Assembly (NCBI GenBank): GCA_018343915.1
Contig: JABRWF010000003.1
Span: 4,588,001 to 4,652,000, forward strand
Source of the DNA: Agroathelia rolfsii
Lineage: Eukaryota > Basidiomycota > Agaricomycetes > Amylocorticiales > Amylocorticiaceae
Length of the DNA stretch: 64,000 nucleotides
Direction: 5' to 3'
The position numbers were made by a program, and so were the translations under genes. The notes beneath the pieces are model-generated. The model was not told the origin of the DNA. It saw only the letters and a program-made list of their open reading frames with translations, and did not search any database. Positions within the stretch are counted from its first letter, which is position 1. Every line of letters starts with the position of its first letter. Shown in pieces: positions 49,701 to 60,931 of this stretch.

Positions 49701-50582
49701 TGATTCCACAATAATTCCTGCACCTCTTTCTCCTGGTCACGAGCATGGTCGCTCCAGCGCAGCGACCAGCCTTTCTGAGCGCCGTCGCATCTTCAAACAG
49801 ATAATCGTGAAATGTGTCCTTCAACTACTCTTGATTGAAACCACCAACGAGCTTCTCCGACATGACGAGGTCTACACCACTATTCCACCGGAACAGCTGC
49901 TTCGTTTGATGGGTGTGCTCGATCACAGCTACCAGTTTGCCCGACACTTCAATGAAGACAAGGAACTTCGCACTGGCCTGTGGAAAGTCGGTCAGTGGTG
50001 GCTTCTCTCATCAAGCTTTTGCGTGCCCAGTCACTCAATATATTTAATTGTCCTTAGGCTTCATGAAGCATCTCCCGAACCTTCTCAAACAAGAGTCTAG
50101 CAGTGCATCCACGCTGGTTCACGTCTTGCTTAGAATGTACTTTGATCCTCGACCGGAACATCAGTCGACCTTGCCTCAGATCTCTGAGCGTCTACTTCCG
50201 TAAGTATTCTGTTTTTTCTCCAAACATTGTTGTTTATCCACATCCTGATGAGTACTTGTTTTAGGTTGAGTCTGAGCGTGCTTCAGGACTACACAAAGCT
50301 ACGACCTGATGTGCACGTGAAGAACATTGCTGCTTGGACTCCTGTAGTCGTTGAGATTTTGGATGGATTGGGACGCTTTGATGACAATGCTGTACGTACT
50401 ATTTCTGTGTTTCGAAGTACACCTTATTCATCATCCCCCTTCAGTTCTCTATGTACCTCCCGGCTGTCTACCCACTTGCCACAGAACTCCTAGTCAGGGA
50501 TCTGGCGCCTGAGATCCGTATCGGACTCAAGGTATACTTTGAGAGAGTTGGCTGGCTGCAGGGTATCACAGATCGCCCTTAG
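43732..50582 (+). CDS. SEC7: ARF guanine-nucleotide exchange factor SEC7 (BIG type)
   Basis: A very long gene with around twenty introns, coding roughly 1,800 residues. The ATG at 43732 ([20 protein letters not shown]) opens a frame that splices at 43856 into the low-complexity N-terminus. Domain order: DCB ([20 protein letters not shown]), HUS ([12 protein letters not shown] and [13 protein letters not shown]), then the Sec7 domain at about 46.66-47.25 kb with [20 protein letters not shown], the catalytic glutamate loop [15 protein letters not shown], and [13 protein letters not shown]. The C-terminal HDS repeats include [20 protein letters not shown] and [20 protein letters not shown]. It ends [10 protein letters not shown]. 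It activates Arf at the trans-Golgi; a canonical ARF1 is encoded at 6.8-7.7 kb. Confidence 0.95.
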
Positions 50583-50902
50583 AAATGCATATCGTTTACC
50601 CTTTATGACACCATATTCAAAATGTCATCATCTCCCTTCTATAACATCCCCCTTCCCGTCTCCCATACATTCCATGTTTTTGGTGCAGTGCATGATTTCT
50701 AGTTTAGTTTAATTTATTCAATCCGGATATAATGAAGAATTGGTGAAAAAAATAGATGAAAGGAGAGAAAGAAAATAGATGAATCTGCGGTATATATATT
50801 TACAAGCAACCGGCAACCCCGAAGGGTGACTATAAAAATCACGCCTTCCCGGATATTCCATCTGAAATTGATCGGCCGGCTCCTAACATCAGCACTCGGC
50901 GC
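50583..50902. other. Convergent spacer SEC7 / SLA1
   Basis: 320 bp of 3' flanking sequence; no gene seen. Confidence 0.6.
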
Positions 50903-53900
50903 TCAGCCCTGGTATCCGTATGCACCCTGGAATCCGTTCGATTGGTATCCCCAGCCAGTGGGTTGAGCAGCCAGAGCTATGGTAGTGTGATGATCAACGT
51001 GGATTCTAAAAATCGATAGGAAAAAGAAACTAGACTTACGATTGGGTCGAAGAGCGTCGTATTTATCTAATATGATATTCAATCAGAATACATTTCATGG
51101 AGGTAAATCACAAACACGATAAAAATCCATTACCTGCAGACTGGGGTGTGGTATCCGAACCAAAGTTTCCGGACTTCATCTGGGCGAAGATATTAGCAGG
51201 AGATGTAGTGTTATTGTTATTGTTGGGCGTCATGGACAGTAAAGGTGGGACCGGCGGTGGCGATGCAGCGCTATTGAACGAAGGGCCTAGGCCAGTGGTC
51301 ATGCCTATTGCAAAAAAAAGTCATTTAATATTGTAGTCAGACTATCTCCAAGAAAGAAAAAGTAAACCCACTTATTTGAGTATTACCAAACCCATTCGGG
51401 TTGTACTGGCTGCCGGACCCAAACGGACTTGTCACGCCCGCAGGGAAGCCAGTCGTCTGCGGCAGGAGAGAGCCCGAGGTAGCGGAGAACCCGGTCGGCT
51501 GCGACATCAGCGGCTGTTGTTGTAGTGGCATCGAGCCAACGAAGCCCGTCGGCTGAGAGCTTAAGAACGATGGCTGGAAAGCGCCCGGGGCTGCCGGCGT
51601 GGACATCGGGCGCGTGGGGACGAAGCCATTGAAACCGGTTGTAGTCGGCACCAGCGGGTGCAGCAGGCCCTGGTTGGCGGGGACAGGGGCGTAAGGGCCC
51701 CGCGGGCCTGGGGAAGGCGCGAATCCCGTCTGTTGGGGCAAGAGACTCGGGTTAGGCTGAGGCGCGAATCCCGTTGTTTGCGGTAATATGCTGGAAGGTG
51801 CCTGGGGGGTGAATCCTGTCTGCTGAGGCAACATGCTTGGGGCCGCTTGGGACGTGAACCCGGTCTGCTGGGCTTGGAGGTGTTGGCCCATAGGTACAGG
51901 CGAGGAACCCACACCCAAACCCTGAGAGAGACTCCTGAGTGGGGGTGAAAGCACAGGGGAGGGTACTGCTTGCGGCGCCGGAGACGATGTCGCGCCAGGA
52001 TTTCTTGTGCGTAGCTCGCCGAGACGTGCGAGCTGCTCGAAGACATCGGCCTCCGTCGTCTTCGCAAGGCTCTTTGCACCCGAGTCTGCTGGCGGCGTGG
52101 GTGCAGGTGGCGCAGCAGGAACGGGCGGTGGGGTTGGAGCAGGTGGTGGGTTTGCTGGTACCACTGCAGCCGGGGCAGGCGGAGAGGCAGCAACAGCAGC
52201 AGGCGGCGTGGGCTTAGTAGAGCTCGGTCTGTTCGTCCATGCATCATCATCAAACCCGCTGACCGAAGTCGAGCTCGATCTCGGAGGCGGGTTGACAGGT
52301 GAAGGTGTAACCGCTGAGACTGGCGTCTGGGCATCAGCACCAACCAACGAAGGCGACTCTGTCCTCTTGACTGGCTCAGAAGGTGTACCGATGGAATTGA
52401 TGTCTACGTTTGTAGGAAGGGACTTGCTGGGGTGAGGACGGCCCCTGCGTGGCTGCTTGAGCGTACCATCCGGACCCGCAAACAGATTGGGTGGGCTAGT
52501 CGTTTGCCTTCTTCGAGCATTCTCCTCTTGCTGCAGTTTCCAAGCCATCTCTTCATCTTTGCTTATCTGTGTTTGAACAGCGGCGGAGTTGTCTGGGTTC
52601 TTCTTTACAGGTTGGCGCAAGGCGATGGCTTTGGCAACACGGATAATATCACCCTCCCTCAAGCCAAGGGAGCGCATGGTGGCTTCAGTGATGTCAGGCA
52701 AGATAGCTTCGTCGATCTTGTCGCGGTCGAAGGAAGCGGCGTAACGCGTACAGTCGTCGATATCGCATCCGGCAGAAAGGAAGAACTCGAACCAATCGAT
52801 ACCCGGGCCCTTCTTCCTGAGCGGAGGCGTTGCAGCCGCTGGAGACGGGGAAACTGTTCCCTCCAGTATGGACCGTCGTCGATTACCGAGCACCTCATCG
52901 TCCGAATCGGCAGATTTGGGCTTGGAGGGTTGTGGCCGCTGTTGTTCTGAACGATGCGGGCGTTGCTCCGAACCGTTCGTATGATGCCTGCTGCTGGGTC
53001 TGCGACCGGTGACCTTCTTGACATATTCGAGGTCCTCGGGAGACATCTTCTCGGCGGGCACTTCGATGACAACCCCATTAATCTTGTGTAGTCGAAGTTT
53101 GCCATCTTTGAAACCGAGGAATGCGGCGTCGACACGAAACTGGCCTGTGATGTCATGCCAAACGCGGGTCTTTTCAGGAAGAGGTCCACCTAGTGTATCG
53201 ATGAGCGATGACTATAGAGATGTACAAGTATGAAAACCTACGTGGCTTGGATGGAGAAGCGTCTCCGCTTGATCGAGAACTGAAAGATGACTATAAGATA
53301 TTTTCAAAAAGCAAGAGAAAGGTACATACGATGACTTTTCCTTCTCCTTCTTTCCCTCTCGCTCGCGGGCTTCCCGCTCTCGAGCCTCCTTCTCCTTTCT
53401 TTCGATTTCCTTTTCCCTCCGTTCGAGTTCTTTTTCTTTCCTCTTTTGCGCTTCGGCTTGCTCTCTCTCCTTCTCGGCGCGCTTCCTCTCAGCTTCGGCG
53501 GCACGCTCTCTTCTCTCAGATTCGAGCCTCTTCTGTTCTTGCTGGAATTGGTCCTTCTGCCGTTTGGCTTTCGCCTCCTCTTCGAGTCGGGCAGCTTCCC
53601 GGGTGGCCGCTTCTTTGTCCTCCTCCTCTTCTTCCTGGGCTTCTGGTGCACTACTTTCTGGGGCAGACGGGGCCATGAGCTAGTTTTGTAGGGAAAACGC
53701 GTAAGTGGTTGTTTTAGAATGCGAAAGAGGGATGTGAATCACCTCAAGATACGAGGCAGGCACATCGCCCTCCTGACCACTCTCATTCCTGCACTTCCAC
53801 CACTCATCTCCAGTCGCCTCGAGTACAACTAGAACCTCGCCCTCGCGCACACTCAGCTCATCCGCGCCAGCGGCCTCGAAGTCATACAGAGCTGTGGCAC

Positions 53901-55197
53901 GCTTGTCATCTCCCGTCCCTTCTTCTTCCTCATCATCATCGTCGTCATCCATTGCAGGGGCCGAGGGTATAATTGCCGGCGCATCCTCCGAAAAGTGCAC
54001 CGATGCACCGCTCTTGCCGCGCGGCCTGCTCGGCTGAGCTTCTTCCGGCGCTGCGTCGGCGTCCTCGACGGCAGATGAATCTGCGCCAGTGGCGATGGCT
54101 TTAGATGAAGTGAGCTTGGCAATGACGGCCTCTGCTGTTTCTTTGGAGCCGGCGTTGAAGTGTAGGCCATCGCCAACATCGATGCGGACGTGCTTGGACT
54201 TTTCGATGATCATGTTAGTGATGGCTGAGGTTTGCCATTTCTGAACAGGGGTCTGGAAGAGGGGGGGGGGGGGAGGATGTCAGTATAACGTTTAGTAGAT
54301 AGGTGGGTGCCATGGCTTGCCTTGTCAGATTCGCTGGCGAAGAAAACGGCACCATTGCCTATGCCAAGTGTGCCTTTCTTCTTCTTGCCCTTCTTGTCGA
54401 TTTCTGTCACGGCCCATGTTTCGATATTGTCCGTCGTCTTCTTCGAAGCTGCCACGAGATCAGCGGGATCTGTGTATGGACGAGGGGGCTAAGAAGTTGG
54501 GAGATCATAGTCAGCCACCTATGCTATGTCCATACCATCGTAGACAAGTTACGTACCGAGTCAGGCACGACGATCTTAGGGACGGCGGCGGGCGCAGGTG
54601 TCGCCGCTTCTCCGGTATGCTGAACGAAGTAGATTAGGCATGCACTAGTGATGATGAGTAGGTAGAGGAAACAAACCTCTTGAACATAATTGGCGGGCAC
54701 AAAGCCGACCTTGCCACCCTCAGCCTGGCTCTGGACGAGGAGCCATTCTTCCTCGGTTTCGAATACGTGAAGGATCTCGTCCTCTTTGATGGTGAGCTCT
54801 CCCGGGGCACTGGCCTCATAGTCATAGAGTGCCTGGACTGTCGAGGTGGGTTCGGCCTACATTGACATACGTGGACAAGACCAGTGGTGTGAGATGGGGG
54901 ATGGCTGCTGCATCGGACAAGCTGTGACGCTCACCGGTTCTACATAGGCTGCGGGAACGAGACCGGAGGGACTGTCTGAGTCTGACGAGTTATGCTTGAC
55001 CTTGACCTTCCACCAGCTGCGGAGGGTGTGTCAGGGCAAGATGGGATGGGAAAGGGAGAGATGGAGGGGACTTGCTCTTCATCGACGCGTTCTAGCAAGA
55101 AGAGCAACTGGTCTTCCTTGATTTCAATTTCATCTTCGGATTGGGGGGAGTAGTCGTAGGATGCCTTGAGAACGGCAAGGTATTCCTCGGTGGACAT
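50903..55197 (-). CDS. SLA1: Endocytic actin-cytoskeleton adaptor SLA1
   Basis: MSTEEYLAVLKASYDYSPQS begins the first of three SH3 domains. The second contains ALYDYEASAPGELTIKEDEI and GGKVGFVPANYVQE, and the third ALYDFEAAGADELSVREGEV. The SHD1 region follows (AFLGFKDGKLRLHKINGVVI). A Glu/Lys/Arg coiled-coil segment (53.3-53.65 kb) stands in front. Then comes SHD2, a SAM-like domain with GIDWFEFFLSAGCDIDDCTR. The C-terminal half is Pro/Ala-rich and holds eight '(Q/P/T)-TGF' motifs of the LxxQxTG type, which Ark1/Prk1 kinases phosphorylate in yeast. It ends GFQGAYGYQG. Sla1 links cargo, clathrin and Las17/WASP at endocytic sites. About 1,200 residues. Intron positions in the SH3 part were not all fixed. 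Confidence 0.93.
54261..54273. repeat. 13-base poly-G run
   Basis: An uninterrupted run of 13 G on the + strand lies in an intron of SLA1 (a C-run in its pre-mRNA). Such runs change length easily. No other role is visible. Confidence 0.9.
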
Positions 55198-55441
55198 GGG
55201 TGTTGTGAGCAAAACGGAGGCGACAGCGGTGTCTGGATGATGTTGATGACAACGATGGCAGTCGACAATGCTGGGAAGGTATACTTGATATTATTGGAAT
55301 AAGATGGAATAAGACGAAAGAAATTAGCAGCACCAGCAGGGCTGGGTAGAGGAAAGAGGAGGAGCAAGAGAGCAATGATATCAGCGCCCGTTTCGCTATC
55401 AATTGTCTCGGGACCAAAAATTATCGAGCTCATCGTCCACG

Positions 55442-55458
55442 ACGACGACGACGACGAC
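55442..55458 (+). repeat. (GAC)n microsatellite in the eRF3 leader
   Basis: Five to six GAC units end 15 bases before the eRF3 start codon, so they lie in its 5' leader and in the short spacer shared with SLA1. Repeat length could affect translation, but that is inference. Confidence 0.8.
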
Positions 55459-55472
55459 AAAAGACAACAACG

Positions 55473-57565
55473 ATGAGCAAACTCAACCCAGGCGCATTTT
55501 CATTCGTCCCAGGCCAGGCTTTTCGCCTCCCCCAGCAGCCTGCTGAAGAGCAGCAGCCCGCCCCGCCGCCACCTGCGCCGATCGAGCGTCCTGAGCAGAC
55601 AGAGGCGCCTGCTCCTCCTCCGACCATCTCTCTCAACATTGGCGGCTCAAAGCCAGCAGCGTCACCTACACCGCCTCCAGCTGCTGCGCCAAAGGCAGCT
55701 GCACCAGCAAAAACTGCTGCCTCATCGTCCTCTGCCGCTAAAGCTGCATCATCATCGTCATCATCATCTGCATCTACCAGCGTCCATGTCAATGCCGCAC
55801 CCTCATCAAAAACTTTCTCTTCTGAAAAATCAAAGACTGATACCAATGCTATCGCTCGAGAGGTCGAGACTATCGCCGATCAGGCTACCCTCGAAGATCT
55901 CTTTGGCGAAGGTGTGTGCCTATGCATACACTCACAAAAGGCCATCTTTCTCGTGCTAATTTTTTCTTTATTTTTGCGATATCCTTTACTAGGTGCGAAA
56001 GAACATTTAAACATCGTCTTCATTGGTCACGTCGATGCCGGCAAGAGTACCATGGGCGGGAACTTGCTTTATATCACCGGCATGGTCGACAAGCGTACGA
56101 TGGAAAAGTACGAACGTGACGCCAAGGAAGCCGGCCGTGAAAGCTGGTATCTCAGCTGGGCACTCGATTCGACACCGCAAGAGCGTCTAAAGGGCAAGAC
56201 TGTCGAGGTTGGCCGTGCCTACTTTGAAACCGATCGCCGTCGGTACACGATCCTTGACGCACCTGGTCACAAGACCTTTGTACCGTCCATGATCTCTGGT
56301 GCCGCCCAGGCGGATGTTGCCATCCTCGTCATCTCTGCACGTAAGGGCGAGTTCGAGACCGGATTTGAGCGTGGTGGCCAAACGCGTGAGCATATTATGC
56401 TTGTAAAGACTGCTGGTGTGTCCAAGGTCATCGTCGTTATCAACAAGATGGACGATACGACTGTCGGATGGGAGAAGAGCCGGTATGACGAAATCAAAGA
56501 CAAGCTGACGCCGTTCATTAAGGCTGCAGGCTTCAACCCCAAGACGGACGTGACGTTCATTCCAGTGTCGGCATTCACAGGCGTAAATCTCAAGGATCGC
56601 GTGCCCAAGTCTGTTTGCTCTTGGTGGGAGTAAGTGTTTTATCGCGGCCATCTACCTTGAATGTGTTCTTTACTCCCTTTTCGATAGTGGTCCATCCTTC
56701 TTAGAGTTCGTCGATAACATGCCCATGGTCGACCGCAAACTCAACGCCCCACTGATGATGCCTGTCTCGGAGAAATACAAGGACATGGGCACAATCGTGG
56801 TCGGCAAACTCGAATCAGGCCACATGCGCAAGGGTGACTCCCTCTTGCTTATGCCGAACAAGGCCCACGTCGAAGTGGCGGCGATCTACAACGAAATGGA
56901 AGAGGAGGTTCAGGTCGCTGCCTCGGGCGACAATGTGCGCATCCGTCTCAGGGGTGTCGAAGATGAAGACATTAGCCCCGGGTTTGTGCTCACGACGCCG
57001 ACCAAACCAATCCATGCTGTAAAACAGTTTGAGGCGCAGCTGGCGATTCTGGAGCACAAGAGCATCATCTGTGCAGGTTATTCTGCCGTGTTACATATAC
57101 ACACGCTCTCGGAAGAGGTTGTGCTTTCCGTAAGTGAATCCGGAGAGTGTGTATTTTTTATGCATAAGCGGCTCATCCATTTCTGCAGGCCCTCTTACAC
57201 TACTTCGACAAGGCAACTGGTCGTAAATCCAAAAAGCCGCCTCAGTTCGCTAAAAAGGGTGAGCATTTCTCCGGGTCTAGAAAACGAAAATTCTTACTCA
57301 ATTAACACTCTCTACAGGCCAAAAGATTGTTGCTCTTATCGAAGCCACGGCGCCAATATGCGTCGAGCGTTTCACTGATTATCCCCAACTGGGTCGATTC
57401 ACATTGCGAGACGAGGGAAAGACAATAGCCATTGGCAAGGTATAATGCCTGATATCTTTTTGTCGTTGCATCTCTCATCTATCTTTCGCTTAGATCACCA
57501 AACTTATTGAGGCTCACACGGACGAAGTCACCGACGGCATCACCAACCTCAACGTCTCGGCGTGA
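55473..57565 (+). CDS. SUP35: Translation termination factor eRF3 (SUP35)
   Basis: Starts MSKLNPGAFSFVPGQAFRLP, a PAM2-like PABP-binding motif, then about 100 residues of Pro/Ala/Ser low complexity with no Gln/Asn-rich prion repeats. The short acidic REVETIADQATLEDLFGEGA precedes the GTPase domain: FIGHVDAGKSTMGGNLLYIT (G1), RRYTILDAPGHKTFVPSMIS (G3), VVINKMDDTTVGW (G4) and FIPVSAFTGVNL (G5). Beta-barrel domains follow (MGTIVVGKLESGHMRKGDSL, and LEHKSIICAGYSAVLHIHTL), and the protein ends GRFTLRDEGKTIAIGKITKL plus a short tail. With eRF1 it releases finished peptides at stop codons. About 600 residues in several exons, divergent from SLA1. Confidence 0.96.
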
Positions 57566-57670
57566 TGAGTGAAGGCGGAAGAGGAGGTCCTATGTCTATG
57601 TGTGTAAAGTACGATTTATATATGACGACCTGCCGAAACGATGTGTGTACGCTAAGTGTACTTACTGTAA

Positions 57671-57681
57671 CCCCCCCCCCC
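57671..57681. repeat. 11-base poly-C run
   Basis: An uninterrupted C-run followed by T-rich DNA about 105 bases past the eRF3 stop, probably in or near its 3' UTR. Confidence 0.85.
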
Positions 57682-58390
57682 TTGTTTTTTTATCATCAAT
57701 ATCCCTAGCACTGTACTAAGTACGTGGAGGTGCGAATCTGATGTGGGATGGACACATTATAAATTTCTCCAGCTGGTTCAAACTTCGTGGCAACTCAACG
57801 CGAAAAGTTGCATGTCTCATCGTTCATTCGAGACACCTAACCCACAGTGGTGTGCAGAAGAATACACGTGGTGGTTTGTTTTGTTTTGTTTTCTTCCCTA
57901 TATATGCCTTCAAAGACGACAAGGGGGAAGAAGGCACAGAGGCTTAACAGGACGAACTCCGTTTTGCAAGAGCAGATCCTGTTCTCAAAAGGTGCCAGAC
58001 TTGATGAGCAAATTGAAATTTAGCATCGTTCATTAACGTTCATTCTTTCTCACCCCAGCATCCCGAAATTATCCTTTCCATCTTGCTTACAACTTACACG
58101 CCAAGCAAAGCATGTTGTGATGGCATGTTATTGACTCGAATACATGCCCAACAATTCCAATATCAGTTGGGCAGATAATAGTAGGAGGGTTATGCCAGTA
58201 TGTCACATCCAGGATATATTATAGCAGCCGGCGTTTTCAGTGGCATGTTTATGATGTGCCAGTGGTGATTACAGAAGATGAAATCCAAGTAGTAGGTACA
58301 CATAGGTCCTGACATAGCTGGTAGCATTTACCAGATTTTGGCAGAACAACTTTCCATTGGGCTTCACTGGCAGTCTATAAAGAGTACATT
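57682..58390. other. Convergent spacer, no gene
   Basis: 3' flanks of eRF3 and the NmrA-like gene. Short open frames exist, but none has introns, motifs or codon pattern that support it. Confidence 0.55.
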
Positions 58391-59732
58391 TCAAAGCTTC
58401 TTATTTTTCTCGATATCATCACGCCAGGATTTGCCCTCTTGAACATTTTTCAGGACCGATCTACCTCTTTCGTCCCCTGCCACGGCTCCTCCAGCATAGC
58501 CAGTTTCCCGCATCCACGTTTCCAGGCTCTTCGTATTGGGATGAATGGATTTGATCCAGTTCAGATCGCGTTTGATTATATCATCTCTCCATTGGCGCCA
58601 GAATGAAGAGAAATTGGCTCGAATGGTCGTTACGCCTTCGCCAGGCTTCATATCCTGGGTCCAAGCTTTGTTAATATTGTGTTCAAGTTGTCTAACATTG
58701 TTGCGGTTAACTGACTTTTGCCAATGGCTTGTCGCAGTCTATTTTGTGACTCCACCATTCATCCAGGCTCATACGTTTATAGATTGCAGGCTGGCCAGTC
58801 ACTTTCGTGAATGTCGAAACAAGGTAGTCCCATCCTACAATGTCCGAGGCCACCTTAAGATTCTTGCCTGATAACTCCGAACGATGATCAAAGGTGTAAC
58901 GGGCGAAGAAACCAAGGTCCTCTAAAGCAATCATGGGAACGTGGCCATTGCCAATAGGAGATGCAAAAACAAAAGTGCCATCCTTGCGCTTGTTCATTGG
59001 GCCGAACATCATCATCTAATTCGTAGTGAGCCTCGAGTGTAGTTGGCTTTTGCCTTTGTATTCACCATATTAAGCATTTCCATGTATGGACCACTGGTAA
59101 CGATGCTCCATGACATATCACCATCGTTTACAATTGAGGGCTGGATCTGCATCCATTCAGCAACACGAGCCTTACCATTATAGTGGTCAACTTTGTAGTC
59201 TTCACTATATCCACCCTCCTTCTCATTTCATCAGCAACACTGTGAAGCAACCATGAGCAAATCAATGAAATTTCGACATGTTACCTTCAGTGAATAGTCG
59301 AGACTGGACCAGACATAATGGCATATCCTCTCTTGCTTCGCCAACTCGAAGATTCTCATTCCAGCAAAAATTTCTAATTTTTCTCCCACAGTGAATCCAT
59401 CGGTGTTAATCCAAGCGCCATAACAACCAGACAAGGCAGTTCGGACAACCGCAAAGTCATCGAAGCGACCTAAGCACAGCACAATAGTTAGTTGTAATCG
59501 CACCCAATCAGAATATATGCACGGATATTTACGGACCTTGGATAAGTTCTACTCCTCGATTAGTTAACGCTTGGGCACGGTGACCAGATGTATCGCGTGT
59601 GAGTGCGCGGATAGTATAGGGTGATGGAGTTCCGTCACTTGCTGGCGCAAGCAAGGCATTGATAACAGCGATGCCTTGAGCACCTGTAGCTCCGATTACT
59701 AAGACGAGTTTCTTGGTATTTGAAGAGTTCAT
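58391..59732 (-). CDS. NmrA-like NAD(P)-binding protein
   Basis: MNSSNTKKLVLVIGATGAQG starts a Rossmann fold with the GxxGxxG nucleotide motif, followed by YTIRALTRDTSGHRAQALTN. The next exons give RFDDFAVVRTALSGCYGAWI, ELAKQERICHYVWSSLDYSL, a segment with KARVAEWMQ, and SWSIVTSGPYMEMLNM. Then come PIGNGHVPMIALEDLGFFAR and VTGQPAIYKRMSLDEWW. This is the order of NmrA/HSCARG proteins, atypical dehydrogenases that bind NAD(P) and usually act as redox-responsive regulators; some are enzymes. The C-terminal exon has a Trp-rich helix (FSSFWRQWRDDIIKRDLNWI) and ends EKNKKL. A TATA-like TATTTATA lies about 50 bp upstream of the start on the minus strand. Confidence 0.85.
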
Positions 59733-60258
59733 CAGAGAGAATGGCTAGGATGACCCGGCGAGAGTCGAGATGTCTGATCTATATAAATAGCATATCGACA
59801 TAGACCATTCAGTGACAATATCATTGGTTGACCCCGCGTCTTGAAAATTTTGCTGCGTTTCTACCTACAGCTTACTTTCATAGGCTTATGATGGAACTCG
59901 TTAATCTATAACGTCACAAGACAATTCATGTATAAGTAATTGATTAGGTCTAACACATGAACTATCGATTACACAGTCTAGACGGACACAGCAGCGGAAG
60001 ATGATGCCGACGTTGCTCTACCGTCCTATGTAACACTGCTAGAAGCAACCGCTGGTACATGACTGAGCCCTGGTAACTACTTGAGACGCCGTGGCAAGGG
60101 TTTCATTATGTTGAGAATGTTATAGTTATTATACTTACGCAGCTGCGTGTGCTTGATTTGGAGCCGTGTGTAGCTACGAAGAACGTAATGCCAGTGATAA
60201 TAGCGCCACCAATGGTCTGCATGGTATTGTCGCGGGGTTCGTAAGTAGGTCAACAAAT
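59733..60258. other. NmrA-like promoter and unassigned DNA
   Basis: Holds the promoter of the NmrA-like gene, and near 60000-60230 short minus-strand fragments that may belong to the decayed membrane protein. Confidence 0.4.
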
Positions 60259-60740
60259 TTAACTCAAGGCCGGGTTCACTGTAGGTGATGGCGCGACTAT
60301 GATAATCACAAGAAGCATATTCCTCAACATTAGCTTCAAGGAGGCTCTTAAGTTTGTTTGTCTAATTACAAGCAACGAGTTTGATGATAAATAGAAGGAA
60401 ATCAAACTTAAATGCAGGGCTGCGGCCAGCGTAGTGAAGTAAACGGCAACACAGATAGGGACGGCACAGACACTTATAGAGTAGTCGTGCATGCATTAGG
60501 AAATCTCGCTATGTCATATTGAAATCAATGATAAAAACACAGTCAGGGCAATACGTGCAATAGTGAGCAGCATTAATGGCATTTCCGACAGGAATTCTCA
60601 TGTTGGGACAAGAAGCAGAGGTGCGATCAGGGCCATCGCTAGCAGTGGCGCATCGATAGTCATCACGGTAGTGTCATGGGGAAAAGAACAAGAGAGACCG
60701 AGAAATATCACGATTGAGAGAATGAGACAGTTATTGAACT
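60259..60740 (-). pseudogene. Possible decayed multi-pass membrane protein
   Basis: A single minus-strand reading frame carries hydrophobic segments (NNCLILSIVIFLGLS, APLLAMALIAPLLLVPT, MLLTIARIALTVFLSLI, VAVYFTTLAAALHLSLI and MLLVIIIVAP), broken by stop codons at 60598-60600 and twice more before 60492. I see no GT-AG pair that removes the first stop cleanly. It may be a relic of a transporter-like gene, a real gene whose introns I cannot place, or chance. A hydrophobic stretch near 60170-60220 (TIGGAIITGITFFVATHG) may belong to the same locus. Confidence 0.3.
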
Positions 60741-60791
60741 TCACAGGGTTATCTGGTAATCATTAACATTTTATGAAAGCAAAGGTAGTAA

Positions 60792-60895
60792 CTCAGAATA
60801 GCTCAGTTGGAAGAGCGTCAGACTGTAATGGAAACATCCAAGGCCGCAAGGCTTAGAGCATCTGAATGTCGCTGGTTCGAACCCGGCTTCTGAGA
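60792..60895 (+). tRNA. tRNA-Tyr(GUA) with intron
   Basis: The acceptor stem CTCAGAA pairs with TTCTGAG, discriminator A. The D arm is TAGCTCAGTTGG...AGAGC, and the anticodon stem TCAGA/TCTGA encloses CTGTAA, giving anticodon GTA. An insert of about 31 bases sits after position 37, the normal place of the tRNA-Tyr intron. The T arm is GCTGGTTCGAACCCGGC. The flanking T-run (about 60896-60901) is a Pol III terminator. Confidence 0.95.
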
Positions 60896-60931
60896 TTTTT
60901 GTATCGGGCGCTGAGACATTTTGTGTTAGTA

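Noticed and set aside
52007..52435. Open frame on the + strand with Gly/Ala/Val-rich product
   Set aside because: It is the complement of the Pro/Ala-rich part of SLA1, which has domains and splicing on the other strand.
53208..53678. 157-codon + strand frame, Leu/Ser/Pro-rich
   Set aside because: Antisense to the Glu/Arg coiled coil of SLA1, which produces long Leu/Ser frames on the opposite strand.
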